From assembly GCA_009617715.1 (NCBI GenBank), contig VTFK01000009.1:682001-746000 (forward strand): a stretch of 64,000 nt of DNA, given 5' to 3'. The notes below the pieces were generated by a model that saw nothing but the letters and a program-made list of their open reading frames with translations, was not told where the DNA came from and ran no database searches. Position 1 is the first letter of the stretch, and each line of letters begins with the position of its first letter. Both the position numbers and the translations under genes were made by a program. This document shows, one piece after another, positions 50,046 to 61,579 of the stretch. This stretch comes from Plectrocnemia conspersa (lineage: Eukaryota; Arthropoda; Insecta; Trichoptera; Polycentropodidae).

Positions 50046-51640
50046 ATATAATTAATAGAAAATTATATTATTTAAATACATATGTTTATTTTGCTAAAAT
50101 TCAGTAAAATAAACATGTGTATTTATTCAGTATAAGGAAATATGTAAAATGCTTTATTTTTTAATACAAATTTTAAGATTTCATCACGAGCCGCCATTGG
50201 ATATGAAACACTAATTAAGAAGCAAAATGTAAATTGGGGGTCAAATTTATTCGCATTCACGAATTAGTCATGTGCGAAACTGTATTTTAATTAAAATGAA
50301 TAATCAATTTTACGGATGAATATTACAAATCATTGATTAATGAAAATTTAAATTTGCATATCTATTTATTATAAAGTTATGAATTTGCGCTCACAATTTA
50401 GTGCTTTGCGCTCGTAAAACAGCGCTTTGTGATTTATAGCGAAATGATTTCGATGTGTTAAATATTTGAAATACGACAGTATACAATAATATTATTATTA
50501 AATTAAATAAAGTTAGTTGTTCATGTAAATATATATTTTGGTTACAGGTTCTTGTGCGTGAGTTGAATCTTAACGGAAGCTATGTGCCAAAAAAGTCTAT
50601 ATAGCTATAAAAGCCCAAACCCAATAGCTGATGTAAACAAGTGTAATGAGTACGCACAATGCAGTACGTGATGGCAATAACTAAACCTTTTAATTTACAC
50701 GCTTAATTAACGAAATACAAATTATTGCCCTTTTTCTTTCACAATATACATATATTTAAAACAGAAACACAGGTAAAATGGAAATTTACTAAAGATATTG
50801 CATGAAACACAATCAAGTATGTTTTACTAATTAAAATAAAAAATATATAAGAGTATCAATTACTTTTAAATGCTAATATTGCTTGTAATGTATATAAATT
50901 GTTCTGATAAAGGGTTTTTAAATATTTAAAAACATTTGTGAAATGCATTATTTGATAAAGTCAAATAGTTGAAAAAATCGTGTTTTCAATGTCAATGTCG
51001 GGTTCATATAATACATTTAAGGAAATAACTTTTGCTACAACAACATAAAAATGGTCAATTTAACTTTGGATAAAGCTATTTAACTGTCTAAAAAAATGGA
51101 AAACCACCGTGAAAAATCTTTTAATAACTAGAACGTTTCTAGAACGAAAAAACATGAAGAAGACCTTTCTGATAAATTTTAGTTTTTGCCTAAAAAATCA
51201 CCTATTAGTAAAGAATTGTTTTTGGGTTAACTAATAATAGTCTTAAAGAATAATATAAGAAGCACGTGGTTGCTATTAATATCAAGTAGCTGTGTTGAAT
51301 AATCTTATGTAACATTCAGAAAAAAACAATAATCCAAGCGATTACAAAAAAAACAGAAGACGGCAGTGTGCCAAAACTTGATTGAGTTAAATATCTTTAC
51401 TTGACTACTTTTTGTATGCTCAGTAAATAAAAAGCTCTTCGTATATGTAAACTAAAATAGTGATAAATATCCAAAAACTTGTTATTAAATTTCTTTGTTG
51501 ACTCATACTCGCGTGCAACGGCAACTCATAAATAAAATATATTTTTATAACTCCTATTAATGAATTCCTGGAGACTTATTTATAGTTTAATATGATTAAT
51601 ATGTGACAAAAGCAACGTTTTATTTATGTGTGTACTACAC
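50046..51640. other. AT-rich stretch, nothing recognised
   Basis: About 1.6 kb of AT-rich sequence with no recognisable frame or repeat. Confidence 0.4.
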
Positions 51641-51644
51641 GTTG

Positions 51645-51965
51645 CCAGAAGGCTGAACTTTAGTTGTATGGAATGAAAAATAGCTGGCGGTACAGGTGTA
51701 CAAGAATCGATCTAATGCGGTTCTCTCTTTGCTCTGACGAACATCACGGGAAAAGGCTTTAGCCATTAGCCGACGGCAAAGTGATCCATTTTTCGATTCG
51801 GCAAGCCAGTGTTGCCCGAACTGTAACAGAGCGTCGGAATATATTTGAATTTACGGTAAAATTCAGACTTTTCCGGAGGGTTGACGAGAGGTCGTAGATC
51901 AATGGGTACGGGTCGAAGGCTATTTTGTGGAATACTCGGCTAATATAAAACCCACGAATTTGTGC
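51645..51965. promoter_or_regulatory. G+C-rich island 26
   Basis: Block with CATTAGCCGACGGCAAAGTG, CGATTCGGCAAGCCAGTGTTG and GGGTTGACGAGAGGTCG. No frame across it; a candidate non-coding element. Confidence 0.3.
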
Positions 51966-52379
51966 TGAATTTTGGTGTATATAAAAGGTAGGTTAATATA
52001 GATAGAGAAACGTAAAAGACATGTATCTTTTCAAGAAAAAAAAATTGGCTCACGGTTGCAAGACTGGGCTATTTTTTGTAGTATTTCATTGCTTAATGAA
52101 TTCTTCTGCATGTTTGTCTGTGAAGCCAATGTCTTTATATTATATATTTAACAAAAACACTGCTATTATTTTTAGTGATAATGGAAGTAAGCTTCTATTA
52201 AAATTTACTAGAAACATATGTTACTATATGGTACAATGTATAATTAATACGTAAATAATAAACTTATTACTAAAATATATTGTTTACAATGTAAACTTTA
52301 CGTCTTTATAGAAAGTTTTATATATTAAGCAGTACATGTTTATGTAGTTGTTATTTTTATAATGAATATTATCTACTGC

Positions 52380-52515
52380 CAAGTAGAGTACAACTTAAAG
52401 TCTGTATCGATTTGCTCCCGGCCAATAGCGCATGCAAGTGACATTGCTCAACGGTCGAGAGAAGGATCAAAAGCAATCTCGCAACAGAATATTTTACAAG
52501 CGTGTTTTTTTCTCA
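52380..52515. other. Small G+C-richer patch
   Basis: Contains ATCGATTTGCTCCCGGCCAA and CTCAACGGTCGAGAGAAGG. No motif identified. Confidence 0.2.
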
Positions 52516-52824
52516 ACCACAAATGTATTTTTTAGTTTTTTTATGTATCAAGGTTAGATATTCTACAAAATATATGTTTTAATTTTCTAAATAGTATTTT
52601 GTATAGTGTGTTCTAAAAAAATGTATGTACCGTAATAAGTTATACACATTACAAGTAAATAGTAAAAATAATAATGAACCGAGCATTTTTTACCTATTCT
52701 TAAATTTGAATAAACTATAAATGTATTAATAGCGACAACTAAAGAAATAATACAATATTACTTAACCTCATTAAAAATTAAGTAATTAAAACAATATACG
52801 TGTATATCAAATACTTATATACAC

Positions 52825-53055
52825 CTCACAAAGGAAAAACTATCTTGTGGATATCTTAGGTCAACTGTAATAACAGCGGCTATAAGTCGGAAATGAAGAC
52901 GAACCAGAATGGCTAAAAGTGCAATGACAAAGCTATAGTAGAAATGAAAAGATCAGGGTTTCATTTTTCATATTCTCTTATAGAGTTAATATATGGATTA
53001 TTAAAAGACTTTGTGGTGTAAAGCTTTAGATAAATATTGTTTTGGATATAATAGA
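52825..53055 (+). mobile_element. Decayed endonuclease-RT LINE fragment
   Basis: Near 52890 the plus strand reads RRTRMAKSAMTKL, then MKRSGFHFSYSLIELIYGLL. This follows the (R)RI-MAKSAMTKL-KI-K-R-ISF--K--LV-SLV--I-LYG pattern that comes after reverse transcriptase in insect endonuclease-RT elements. Several shifts and stops are present. The RR-R-M(A/F)K phrase parallels RRIRMFK at 31.1 kb, so the two fragments probably belong to related elements. Confidence 0.5.
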
Positions 53056-53203
53056 TAAAGCAATGCCAGAGGTATTCTAGACTTATGGGATGGTTCTAAA
53101 AAATAAATTTTGTTAAAATTTATAGCCATTTAAATATTAGCTGCCTCTTGTTCATATATAAGATGTTTTTTATCATAGGGCTAATAGGCAGATTTGCTTT
53201 ACA

Positions 53204-53705
53204 CCCTTTAGCGCGCAAAGGCCGAAATCGGTCGATATATCGACCGACGACATTACGGTCTATAATTCAATACCTATCCATAATAAAATCATCCTTAACA
53301 TCAAAATATGTAGCTCTTTGGTTGATATATCGACCATATAAAATAAAGTTGTAGCTATCGGCCAAAAAACAATTAAATCAAAAATCAAATTAAAACATTA
53401 AAACAATCTCAAAGAATTATTTTTTATTAATATTTCTTTATATGTTTATATGTAATATATTTCAAACAATAAACTAAATTGTTGTGCCACTATTTGATCA
53501 TTTATTATATAATAAATATATTCCTAAAATATTACCCAAAGTGGTCAATGGTCGATGTATTAACCGAAAGAAATTTCAAAATTAAAAAAAAAAGATTTTT
53601 TTTTTCAATTTTTTTTATCAAAATTACTTTTTATATATAATAATAGTTTTATTAAAAAATTTTTCAACCCTTAATTTTAAAATAATTAATTTGCGCGCTA
53701 AAGGG
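53204..53705. mobile_element. piggyBac-type MITE, 502 bp
   Basis: The 16-bp terminal repeats CCCTTTAGCGCGCAAA (53204-53219) and its exact complement (53690-53705) are perfect. TTAA follows the right end (53706-53709); the left flank is a damaged TACA. CCC...GGG ends on TTAA make this a piggyBac-type non-autonomous element. Just inside the left end is a perfect 20-bp palindrome (53228-53247) with core GGTCGATATATCGACC. Diverged copies lie at 53320-53335 and 53550-53565. No transposase is encoded. The terminal sequence differs from the 22.5 kb element, so a different family mobilised it. Confidence 0.88.
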
Positions 53706-53709
53706 TTAA

Positions 53710-54835
53710 ACTAATCTCTAAAAATATTTTTTTTCTAATTTTGTTTATTTTACAAAAAAACAGTTTTTAAAAGATTTTTTTACAGACTTAATATTTCAGT
53801 ATGTATGCTAAAAAACTTCTCATGATTACATTTTAAAAAAAAAATGGTAGTTTAATAGTTATATTTCTCTATTTTTATGCAGCGTAAAAAAATAAACCCT
53901 AAGAAAAATAATATGTTTTGAGAACAAGAAAAATATTAAAATGGTAAAAGAAAAATTAAATTAGAATTTTAAATTGCTAGTATAAAACCCCGAGAATTTT
54001 ATTAAATTGCGTGTTTATTTTTTACAATTGGAAAATACATATTAAATAAATTTTCATCAGAAGAAACAAAATATGAAAAACGGAAACCAATGATATTTTT
54101 TCATTGTTCAAAGAACTATTCAATGATATTTTAAATTATTAAAGATTTTTTTATTGAATAAGGAACTGTAAATAATAAAAATATTAATAAAATACTTAAA
54201 TTGCATAAAATTAAAGAATTTTTTTTTCGAAATGCACTTTGTTAAAAAAATAGAGAAAAAATAACTGTCCTAAGTAAACTAAAAATTATTGTTTCATGAA
54301 TATTTCTAGGTGCATCACAACCTTGACTTTAAATTGATCTTAATTATAAATAAATTCTGTACTGCGATTAACTTAAAATATTATCTTGGAGCGGCTATGG
54401 ATTACGCGTTAAAAGTCATAATTTAAAAAGTTTTAATCGAATTTTTTTTTACTAAAATTGAAACAAAAATTAAAGACTATAATCGTAATCACAACACACG
54501 TGAAGGAGATTATACTGATTAGATAAAAATATAACTCTTGCTTTGTTTCACTCAGAAAAAAGTTGAGTGGCACTCAAGTGGATATTTATTAAAAACAGAA
54601 TTCGCCATTTAAAATTTAATTACGTTTACTTTTGATTGGATTCGTTCTTGTTGATGTGAAAGATTGTTTATTTTCTTTTGGTCATTGCACATTTAATAAT
54701 ATTAATACTAATAAATGATATTCCTAAAATATAATACATATTAGCTACTAGTGAACAATGCCAACCCTAAAATAATAGTTACGTTTCGTGTATGATTGTA
54801 TTTACATTAAACCGCAAACTTGTAAATCAACAAGC
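53710..54835. other. AT desert with one inverted word
   Basis: Very AT-rich. A word AAAAAAGTTGAGTGGCACTCAA (written here in parts AAAAAAGTTGAGTGG and CACTCAA) at 54556-54577 recurs at 57250-57271 with one mismatch. No gene seen. Confidence 0.35.
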
Positions 54836-54839
54836 AAAT

Positions 54840-55265
54840 AATCCAACCAATAAAAATCAACGATGGAAACTTGGAAAAACAATTTCATTGAAACGATCAA
54901 ATCACAACCGAAGCATAGAGAGTTTGCCAACGACGCAATAATTTTGCACGCTCCCACCCTGTTGTTTGTCATCATCGTGTTTTGCTTTTCCATTCAACGA
55001 CCACCCTGTACCCCGCAAATTAACAAGGTAAACACTATCGATCGCTGGGAGTGGTGCGTTGTCTTGTTTATGACGTGCCTCGTCCGATTTATGTTTTCGC
55101 ATACATAGAGAGAGAGAGGGTGCCTACGCGGTAAATGTTTGCCAAGCGCTGAATTCGAGGTGCATTATTGAGCAACGCGGCGGTCACCTGACAATGGAAA
55201 GCTATTACATTAGCCAGGCGCGCGTGATAAGAATGATCATGAATGAAGCGAACGGTTGTTGTTTA
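54840..55265. promoter_or_regulatory. G+C-rich island 27
   Basis: Block with CGACCACCCTGTACCCCGC, CACTATCGATCGCTGGGAG, a GAGAGAGAGA tract and GAGCAACGCGGCGGTCACC. Frames of 63-81 codons lie on both strands; none resembles a known protein. Frames on both strands again point to composition rather than coding. Confidence 0.3.
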
Positions 55266-55599
55266 TTTAAGGCAGCGGTGGCAAACTTTTTTGACTGAGA
55301 TGAATTATGGCGGAGGAAAGTGTTTGAATGTCGCATGTATGCAAAGTAGTTATTAAACTTACATACTTTAAAACATACTGTGAGAAATATATTGTGCACA
55401 CAAGAGTGACTATTGCATATGTGCTTCAATTTTTTAGAAAATAAGACAATATTGAGACAACAAACTAAAATAATAATATTTTTCATTAACGCCTAAGTAA
55501 TCTTTGATTCAAAATTTCGGGAAAAAATGGGTCAGAATATTTTTATCGACTTCAGAATTATAAAATAGCTGAAACATAGTCTCAAAGAAAACTTTCGTC

Positions 55600-56115
55600 T
55601 ATTATACAGATCAGATATTTAGCTCAAGGCCTGTAAGGATTACATTATCTCTACCAGGCCTTCAGCACAGCTATTGGCAATCATGCAGCCTTACCATTTC
55701 AACATTCAGATTATATTTTAGCTCAGCCGTCACATAAAAGGCACCAAGAATTAACTTTAGTCACGAAACCAAGATATTCTACAGCCCTATTTCTTGAATC
55801 ATTGGTAAAAAAATCAGTGAATTATCAACGTAGCGTCTACTCAATGAAGCACTTTTGAAGTTGTTGAGGGGGGGGGTGTCAACAATCCGCCGAGACTTCT
55901 TTCAGTTGTATTCCGCGATTGCGTCCTTTCTTGCCTATATGATCAAGACGGCAGAATATTTGAGAACGCTTTCCTTGTCCGAGCCATTCAGCATATTTAC
56001 TAGCTTTTCAAACACAATGATTTTTAAACGAGTGTGCACATTTTTGAATATTTATTTGGAGTTTTGTTTGTATAATGACCACCATGACACATTTAGAAGA
56101 CTTGTCAAGTCATAA
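55600..56115 (+). other. Moderately G+C-rich region with 86-codon frame
   Basis: Contains a 9-base G run (55866-55874) and a plus frame at 55855-56115. A neighbouring plus frame reads FRDCVLSCLYDQDGRIFENA, then FLVRAIQHIY, which looks protein-like. I do not recognise the family; a decayed transposon is plausible. Confidence 0.2.
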
Positions 56116-56579
56116 TGGTCAGATTTGTAATTTGTAAGAAAAAATAAAAAGTATTAGGATTTAGTATTTAATAAAAAAAAATAATAAACTTTAAATGCCA
56201 CAGTTAACAAAATAAAATTTCAACAGTTTAAAAAGTAAAAGAACACTGCAATAAGTTTTACAGATCAATATTTTAAAAAGATCTAGCCTAAATTGTTTAA
56301 AACGTAAAGTGTCTTTGCACAAAATATTTTTTACATAGCCAAAAAATATTTATTTGTACATGTTACAGTGACTTTGTATAACCAATAAAGGTAAATATTT
56401 CCTGGCGTTTTAGTTAAATCATTTTTGAATATATTTTTACTAGAGAAAATATAATTTAACGAATAGGCGCTAGTGCAAGCACATTTTGACCTAAGTTGAA
56501 ATTGACAATTGCATAACCTCCATTTGCGATATCAATTTAAAAAAAATAATAAAAATTTGCAAATCATCTTATGATTTAA

Positions 56580-56900
56580 AAGCTCAAAAAAATGTATTCT
56601 CTCTGCTGTTTAAATCCAAACCTAACCTCAACGAATAAATCAAAGCAAACTTGACCTAATAAAAGTTTTAAAACTATAGTTATACCTTTTGATAGGTTAA
56701 TTAATTTTGATCAATTTGATTTTTTACAAATAATGTATTATTTTGTTAAGCTTTTGTGAAAAAATACAGTTTTACTAATACTTAGCGGTGAAATTGTAAA
56801 TCAGTTGTTTGATACATTTGAACTGGCTGAGTAAATAAAATAAAATTATATTAGTAATAATATAAATTTACTAAAATTAACATTCATTGTAACATATCTA
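56580..56900 (+). repeat. Dispersed repeat related to 17.3-17.9 kb
   Basis: Carries CTGTTTAAATCCAAACCTAA near 56605 and TTGTTTGATACATTTGAA near 56805, preceded by AAATACAGTTT. All three words occur, slightly diverged, inside the inverted-repeat element at 17.3-17.9 kb but in a different order. Its own terminal repeats are not evident. Confidence 0.45.
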
Positions 56901-57112
56901 TATATTAATTGAAAAAAATATTTTATACTAAAAATTAGCATAACTTTATTTTGAATATTATTAACTAATTTGGTAAATTATACTAATACTAATAAAAATA
57001 ATATACTTATTTATTTAAGACCCAGCTTCATACTGAAAAAATTGAAAATATTTAATTCTATGATTTTTTTTAAATATTTTATTTTAATATAAAAAAATAA
57101 TACTAAAACGAA

Positions 57113-57207
57113 TAAAAAATAATATTTATAACCCGAAAGTTGCGGGTTCAGATTTATACACCTACCTGCTGCGGTACCTCACGATAGTGAGAGACCGACA
57201 GCTAGTG
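57113..57207 (-). repeat. Dispersed repeat C, copy 2 (inverted)
   Basis: The minus strand from 57205 reads CTAGCTGTCGGTCTC then CTATCGTGAGGTACCG, matching the plus strand at 26905-26938. It also folds internally (CTCACGATAGTGAG). Similarity with the 27 kb copy extends to AAATATTA beyond the palindrome. Confidence 0.6.
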
Positions 57208-57209
57208 AA

Positions 57210-58545
57210 AAATAATTGCTTTAAATTTAAAACAATATGTTTCAAAAATAAAAAAGTTGAGTGGGACTCAAAAATAATGATTATAAAGAGAAAATATCTC
57301 TGCAAATTCAATTTTTTTGTTTACTGTCACTGATTTTTAAATTTAAGAGTGAATTTACTAGTTAATATGATATGGTTTATAGACAAATTTTAGATCTATT
57401 TTTTTGTTATGGACCAATAAATATACTTGGGTAAAATAATAATTTTGCAAAGTATAATCTTAGTAAAAAGTTACTAGTAATAACGCATATAAGTAATTCT
57501 AACACTCTTTTTTAATATTATTTTGTGCCTTCTTGCAAATTATAAACAATTCCAATTTTTTATGTATTTAACGAATTAAAGATAAACCAAAGTAAATCAG
57601 CACTTAATTATGTTTTACGTAGTAGTTTTGTATTTCAAACAAACACATATTGTTGTTATGTTATCATTATAAAAAATTTAGTGAACGTTCTATGTGTAAG
57701 TGTGCAAATATTGAACGTGGTTCAATATTAAAAGCGAGCCCTTTATCTATTATGTTTTCATGTATAATTATTTGGTCATTACACCTAACGAAGCGAGGCA
57801 GCGTAATAATACATCATTAAAGGGTTGGTTTACGCAACATAATAAACTCAATTACCATACGAGTACGTTTTTACAACCATAAAAACAAAAATACTCCCAT
57901 GATAATATTTAGATATTATGAATAGCTACATGAACACAAAAATGTACATATATGGAGAAAAATAATGCAAACGGTCCTTTTTCTTTTTCTTGCTAGAATT
58001 TCACTTAAATTTTAGAATAAATGGATTGTTGACAGCACCCTTGGTTAATTAAATAAATGATAAGAAATGTATAATTTGCCACGAATATAGCAAATCATAA
58101 TCTGGAGTTTCTAATGAAAAGGCACTGAAATACAAGCATTCTCTAATATTATCATTTGAGAATATTTAACCTTATTAGAATTTCTAATTAAGGATCACAT
58201 TTAAAAATTGCAGCAAAGTAAAGTATGATCAAAGCTCAATGTATAACTTAGAGCCAGGAATCTTGTGACAAATATAATTATTATTTAAAAAAATTCTCGA
58301 TTGAAATTCCGAGGTACAAGTTAACTTTCAACTAGGTAATTAAAAAGCTATATTGTATAAGTAAATATATAGACAATAAAATGACGAAGCATTTTACAAT
58401 TAAAGTTGAAATGTTGTTTTTTTAAGCAGCCAATCTTAATAAGGTATCCTAATTAATCCGCGAAGACAATGAGTCAGAAATCGTTCATATGCTTTTAAAC
58501 ACTCATTGACATATCATACAATAAAAAGTATACAGTATTTAATGA
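57210..58545. other. AT-rich stretch, nothing recognised
   Basis: AT-rich with no coding or RNA signal that I can identify. Confidence 0.4.
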
Positions 58546-58549
58546 CCAT

Positions 58550-58740
58550 GTTTGTCATTTATGAATAAAATAAACAGCAGTGGTCCTAGGCTGGAATCCT
58601 GCGGAACTCCAGAAAAGGTGAAATATTATCCTTTCCAAACAAAGAGTAGTTTTTATTGTCGGTACTCTAAACGGATTAGGTGGTACGATTATTTGGTTAT
58701 TTGCGATCTCTCTTCTATTGTGTTGTGAATATACTGTGTG
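58550..58740 (-). mobile_element. LINE reverse-transcriptase fragment (motif B)
   Basis: The minus strand reads TDNKNYSLFGKDNISPF and directly on into SGVPQDSSLGPLLFILFIND (58615-58556). The latter is motif B of non-LTR reverse transcriptase with a near-perfect GVPQ(G/D)S-LGPLLF core, and it is joined to a SYL-(R)-Q-V-like approach segment. It ends just before the catalytic YADD box would begin. The upstream sequence differs from the 61.4-63.6 kb LINE, suggesting another family. Confidence 0.75.
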
Positions 58741-58947
58741 TGGCCACACCTTCGAGACCGATTAATTAATTTTTTCGTTAGTGGAATGGTCGTTAGAGTG
58801 ACCTTTAAATTTTAGTAAATGCAGGTGTTTGAAACCTTACACAGTACAATATCTTACTGACCTATTGGATCACGATAATTTTTATTTAATTTCTACAAAA
58901 ATATAAATCAAAATTAACGCCTTTAATTCAATTTTCTGGTCCGTACT

Positions 58948-58961
58948 GCCCACTAGTGGGC
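58948..58961. repeat. 14-bp palindrome GCCCACTAGTGGGC
   Basis: A perfect palindrome in otherwise AT-rich DNA. It may be part of an unrecognised transposon end; no partner repeat was found. Confidence 0.6.
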
Positions 58962-59579
58962 GATTCATGCTTCCATGTTAGGCGATGAATGTTGTTGTCT
59001 GGTGTTACAAATTAGTTTTTTTCAACATTTCTTTATAACAACACTACATGTTTGACTTTATGTATATAGATAAAAATAAATAAATAAATTAAGTAAGTAT
59101 ATTTTTACAAACTTTGCTCTCACTAAAAATATTTTCACACTTAATTGATTAACTGTGACGTTAGTAAGTGATAGGGATTTATTTTCTTAAGAAATAAGCA
59201 AAAGTAGGTGGTAGGTATTAAAAGGTTGAAGACTGCTTTAAATAATAGTAAAGTTTGAATTAAGTAACTTAATTGGTCTTCTGGTGATATTGCAATAAAG
59301 CATCTAAGTTAATTGCTCCCAAAATTCGCTAATGGCTCGTGCAACGGCTTTTTAACGATGTTATTGACGCAAGCATAAACAGACGGCTATAATGGCTGAT
59401 GCAGTACATGTGGTTAGTTGGGCAAGTAGCGTTACAAAATTATAACGCTTCTGTACCACCATACCGCTCCGGTACACTCACTGCAATAATTATTTTTTAT
59501 TTTATTTTGTATTACAAATCTAAACATCATTTACAAGTCTCCCCAATTATTTAAACAATAATTATATAATTCAGTATTT

Positions 59580-60470
59580 AAAAATAAAAAAAAGTTTATG
59601 GACGTAATAATGCATACATAAATAGAAGAGTACCATCCTATATATTTTTCCAGCTCCTCATAGCTATCGCTGAAGATTCGTTAAAAACTTGCATGGCTTG
59701 TGCAAGAGGAGCGTTTTTGTCTTGGCCGCAACGGTCAAGAATAAGGGATGCGATCGCGACTCTCTAGGGCACTCTAAAACTCGCAGGCGAAATTCGCCGA
59801 ACATTAATGGATTATCAACCACTCTTTAGCAAGTTTAAAAAATGTTTTTTTTTACTAGACGCTACACCGAGAATGCAATGAATTATATTTCAATGTTCCT
59901 AGCAAAAAGACGCAATGATACAAATACGGATACGAGCCGTACTCCCTCTTATAAAAATATCTTTAAAAAATTTATAAATTTTTTTCAATAATAATGAGTA
60001 GTTGGCTTTACTTGAATTTCATACAATTAAGCCATATTCGAGGACGCTTCAAACTGACAAACCGCAAATCGACAATAAATTATTAAAGTGACACGCGCTC
60101 CGCATAACGAAGCCGAGCATCCTCGACCCGACTTTGGCGATGTGCATAGAAAATCTCAACCCCTGCTTGAACGTCTATCCCAAGTATCCTTTTTAAAACA
60201 TCTTCGCCTAAATTTTAAGAGAATTCCGCCCGCCAAAAGGATTTAAAAAATGTGTCAACGTGACACTTTCTGATACATAAAGGTAGTAGATTGTCGATCG
60301 ACGACCTTCACAGCGACTGCAGGTCTTTCTGTAAAGAGAGCGAATACTCTGAAACACTTCTAGGTTATCGGTATGAATTTTCACATGTATGCCATTAATA
60401 AAAAAACAAGAAGAGTAGAGGACCCAGATTGGATCCATGTAGTACTCCAGAATGACCAAAATACTTGATT
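59580..60470 (-). mobile_element. Decayed LINE copy, relative of 61.4-63.6 kb
   Basis: Minus-strand blocks, in the order of the intact element, are SGVLHGSNLGPLLFLFF (about 60450-60400) matching SGVPQGSNLGPLLFVLF, and HTDNLEVFQSIRS matching YADDLKLYKCIRS. Next come SESVTLTHF...GG and, at 60160-60080, DNA matching the ATAACAAAGCCGAGCATC word of the intact copy (ATAACGAAGCCGAGCATC here). Last, at 59830-59650, DNA parallels the C-terminal coding end and its AGCTCCT...TAGCTA word. The YADD box has become HTDN, so the enzyme is dead. Roughly 200 bp in the middle is unalignable by eye. Confidence 0.75.
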
Positions 60471-60599
60471 GCCATAGCTCAGATAAATATCTGTGGTATT
60501 ATTACTTGCAAGAACCTTTAAACATGCAATATATTTAAGAGATAAATCATGACAATAGTATCGTGCTATATTTATTGCATTATGAATTATAATTTAGTA

Positions 60600-60930
60600 A
60601 TATTTTAAGCAGGGCACATTAAAATGGCATTATCCTTTCCAATATCTCCCCCTTCCGCCGATACATTATCCGTAGGTATCCATTTGACGAATACCCACCA
60701 AGGCGGGCCTAAAAGCCAGGCTTTTCCGGCATAGCCAAGGCTTTCGCAATCGCTCCGTTTCCGGCGGTCCAAACTCATAATCAATCAATGCCCCTGAGCA
60801 AACTAAACCCATTTTCACTAAGAGTTTCTCCGCGGTAGTTTCAGAATCGTTCATAAAGAAATTCCTCTCAGAATTCAGAACCGGAAAGGTCCGTCGGAAA
60901 GAGAACGCTAATCGGCTATACATGCCGTTG
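60600..60930. promoter_or_regulatory. G+C-rich island 28
   Basis: Island with CACCAAGGCGGGCCTAAAAG, CGCTCCGTTTCCGGCGGTCC and TCTCCGCGGTAGTTTCAG. A minus frame of 85 codons begins MYSRLAFSFRRTFPVLNSER, with no recognised domain. Exon or non-coding element, undecided. Confidence 0.3.
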
Positions 60931-61405
60931 CCTATTCACACTGTGCTGAAAAGAAACTTTTCCATGGATATGTTTCAATGCCATGAAAAAATAAATTATG
61001 TATCGTAGCATCTACGTGTTTCGTATATAAATATAAAATATTATTTTAAATGACGATATTAGCGGCAGTTTCATATTTATTATTTGTATTGGTAACAGTT
61101 TTATTAATACAGATGAGTTGCTCCGCCCCAAGCAATAAAGGATACCACCAAAGGGAATATATTTCAAGGAAAAAAAGGTTTTTGACAAGTTTAATTTACC
61201 ACGGGAAAACTAAGTGACGTTGTAACGGATGGGATCCTTGGTGGGATCTAATTTGAAAGTTATCGCAAAATTTTGAAATATTGAAATTACAAACTTTTTT
61301 AGACTTTTATTATATATTATGTGCTAAATCAATCAATTATTTGTTATATAATAAAATATGTATAGCATAATTTAGTTAGTGATAACATATTTTTAAAAAT
61401 TAAAG

Positions 61406-61437
61406 TTATTTATTTTATTTATTTATTTATTTTTTAG
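61406..61437. repeat. (TTTA)n tail of the LINE
   Basis: TTATTTATTTTATTTATTTA-type tandem units; on the minus strand this is the AAAT-type 3' tail typical of some LINE clades. Confidence 0.85.
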
Positions 61438-61447
61438 ATTAAATTAA

Positions 61448-61491
61448 GACCATCGTGGCCTAACAGGTTACCCCAATGTGCCACGATGGTC
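61448..61491 (-). other. 3' UTR stem-loop of the LINE
   Basis: GACCATCGTGGC (61448-61459) and its exact complement (61480-61491) form a 12-bp stem, 90-140 bp downstream of the LINE stop codon and just before the short tandem tail. In many LINEs the 3' end is recognised by the reverse transcriptase, so this may be the recognition structure. That role is inferred. Confidence 0.7.
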
Positions 61492-61579
61492 GAAAACAAA
61501 TTTTAAATTTATAAAACAAAAAAAAACGTATATATACATAAATAGAACAATACTTAAAAATAATAAACATAACAAAAAA

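Noticed and set aside
52021..52254. 77-codon plus frame
   Set aside because: No domain, and its start is followed by a run of lysine codons from a poly-A tract; likely chance.
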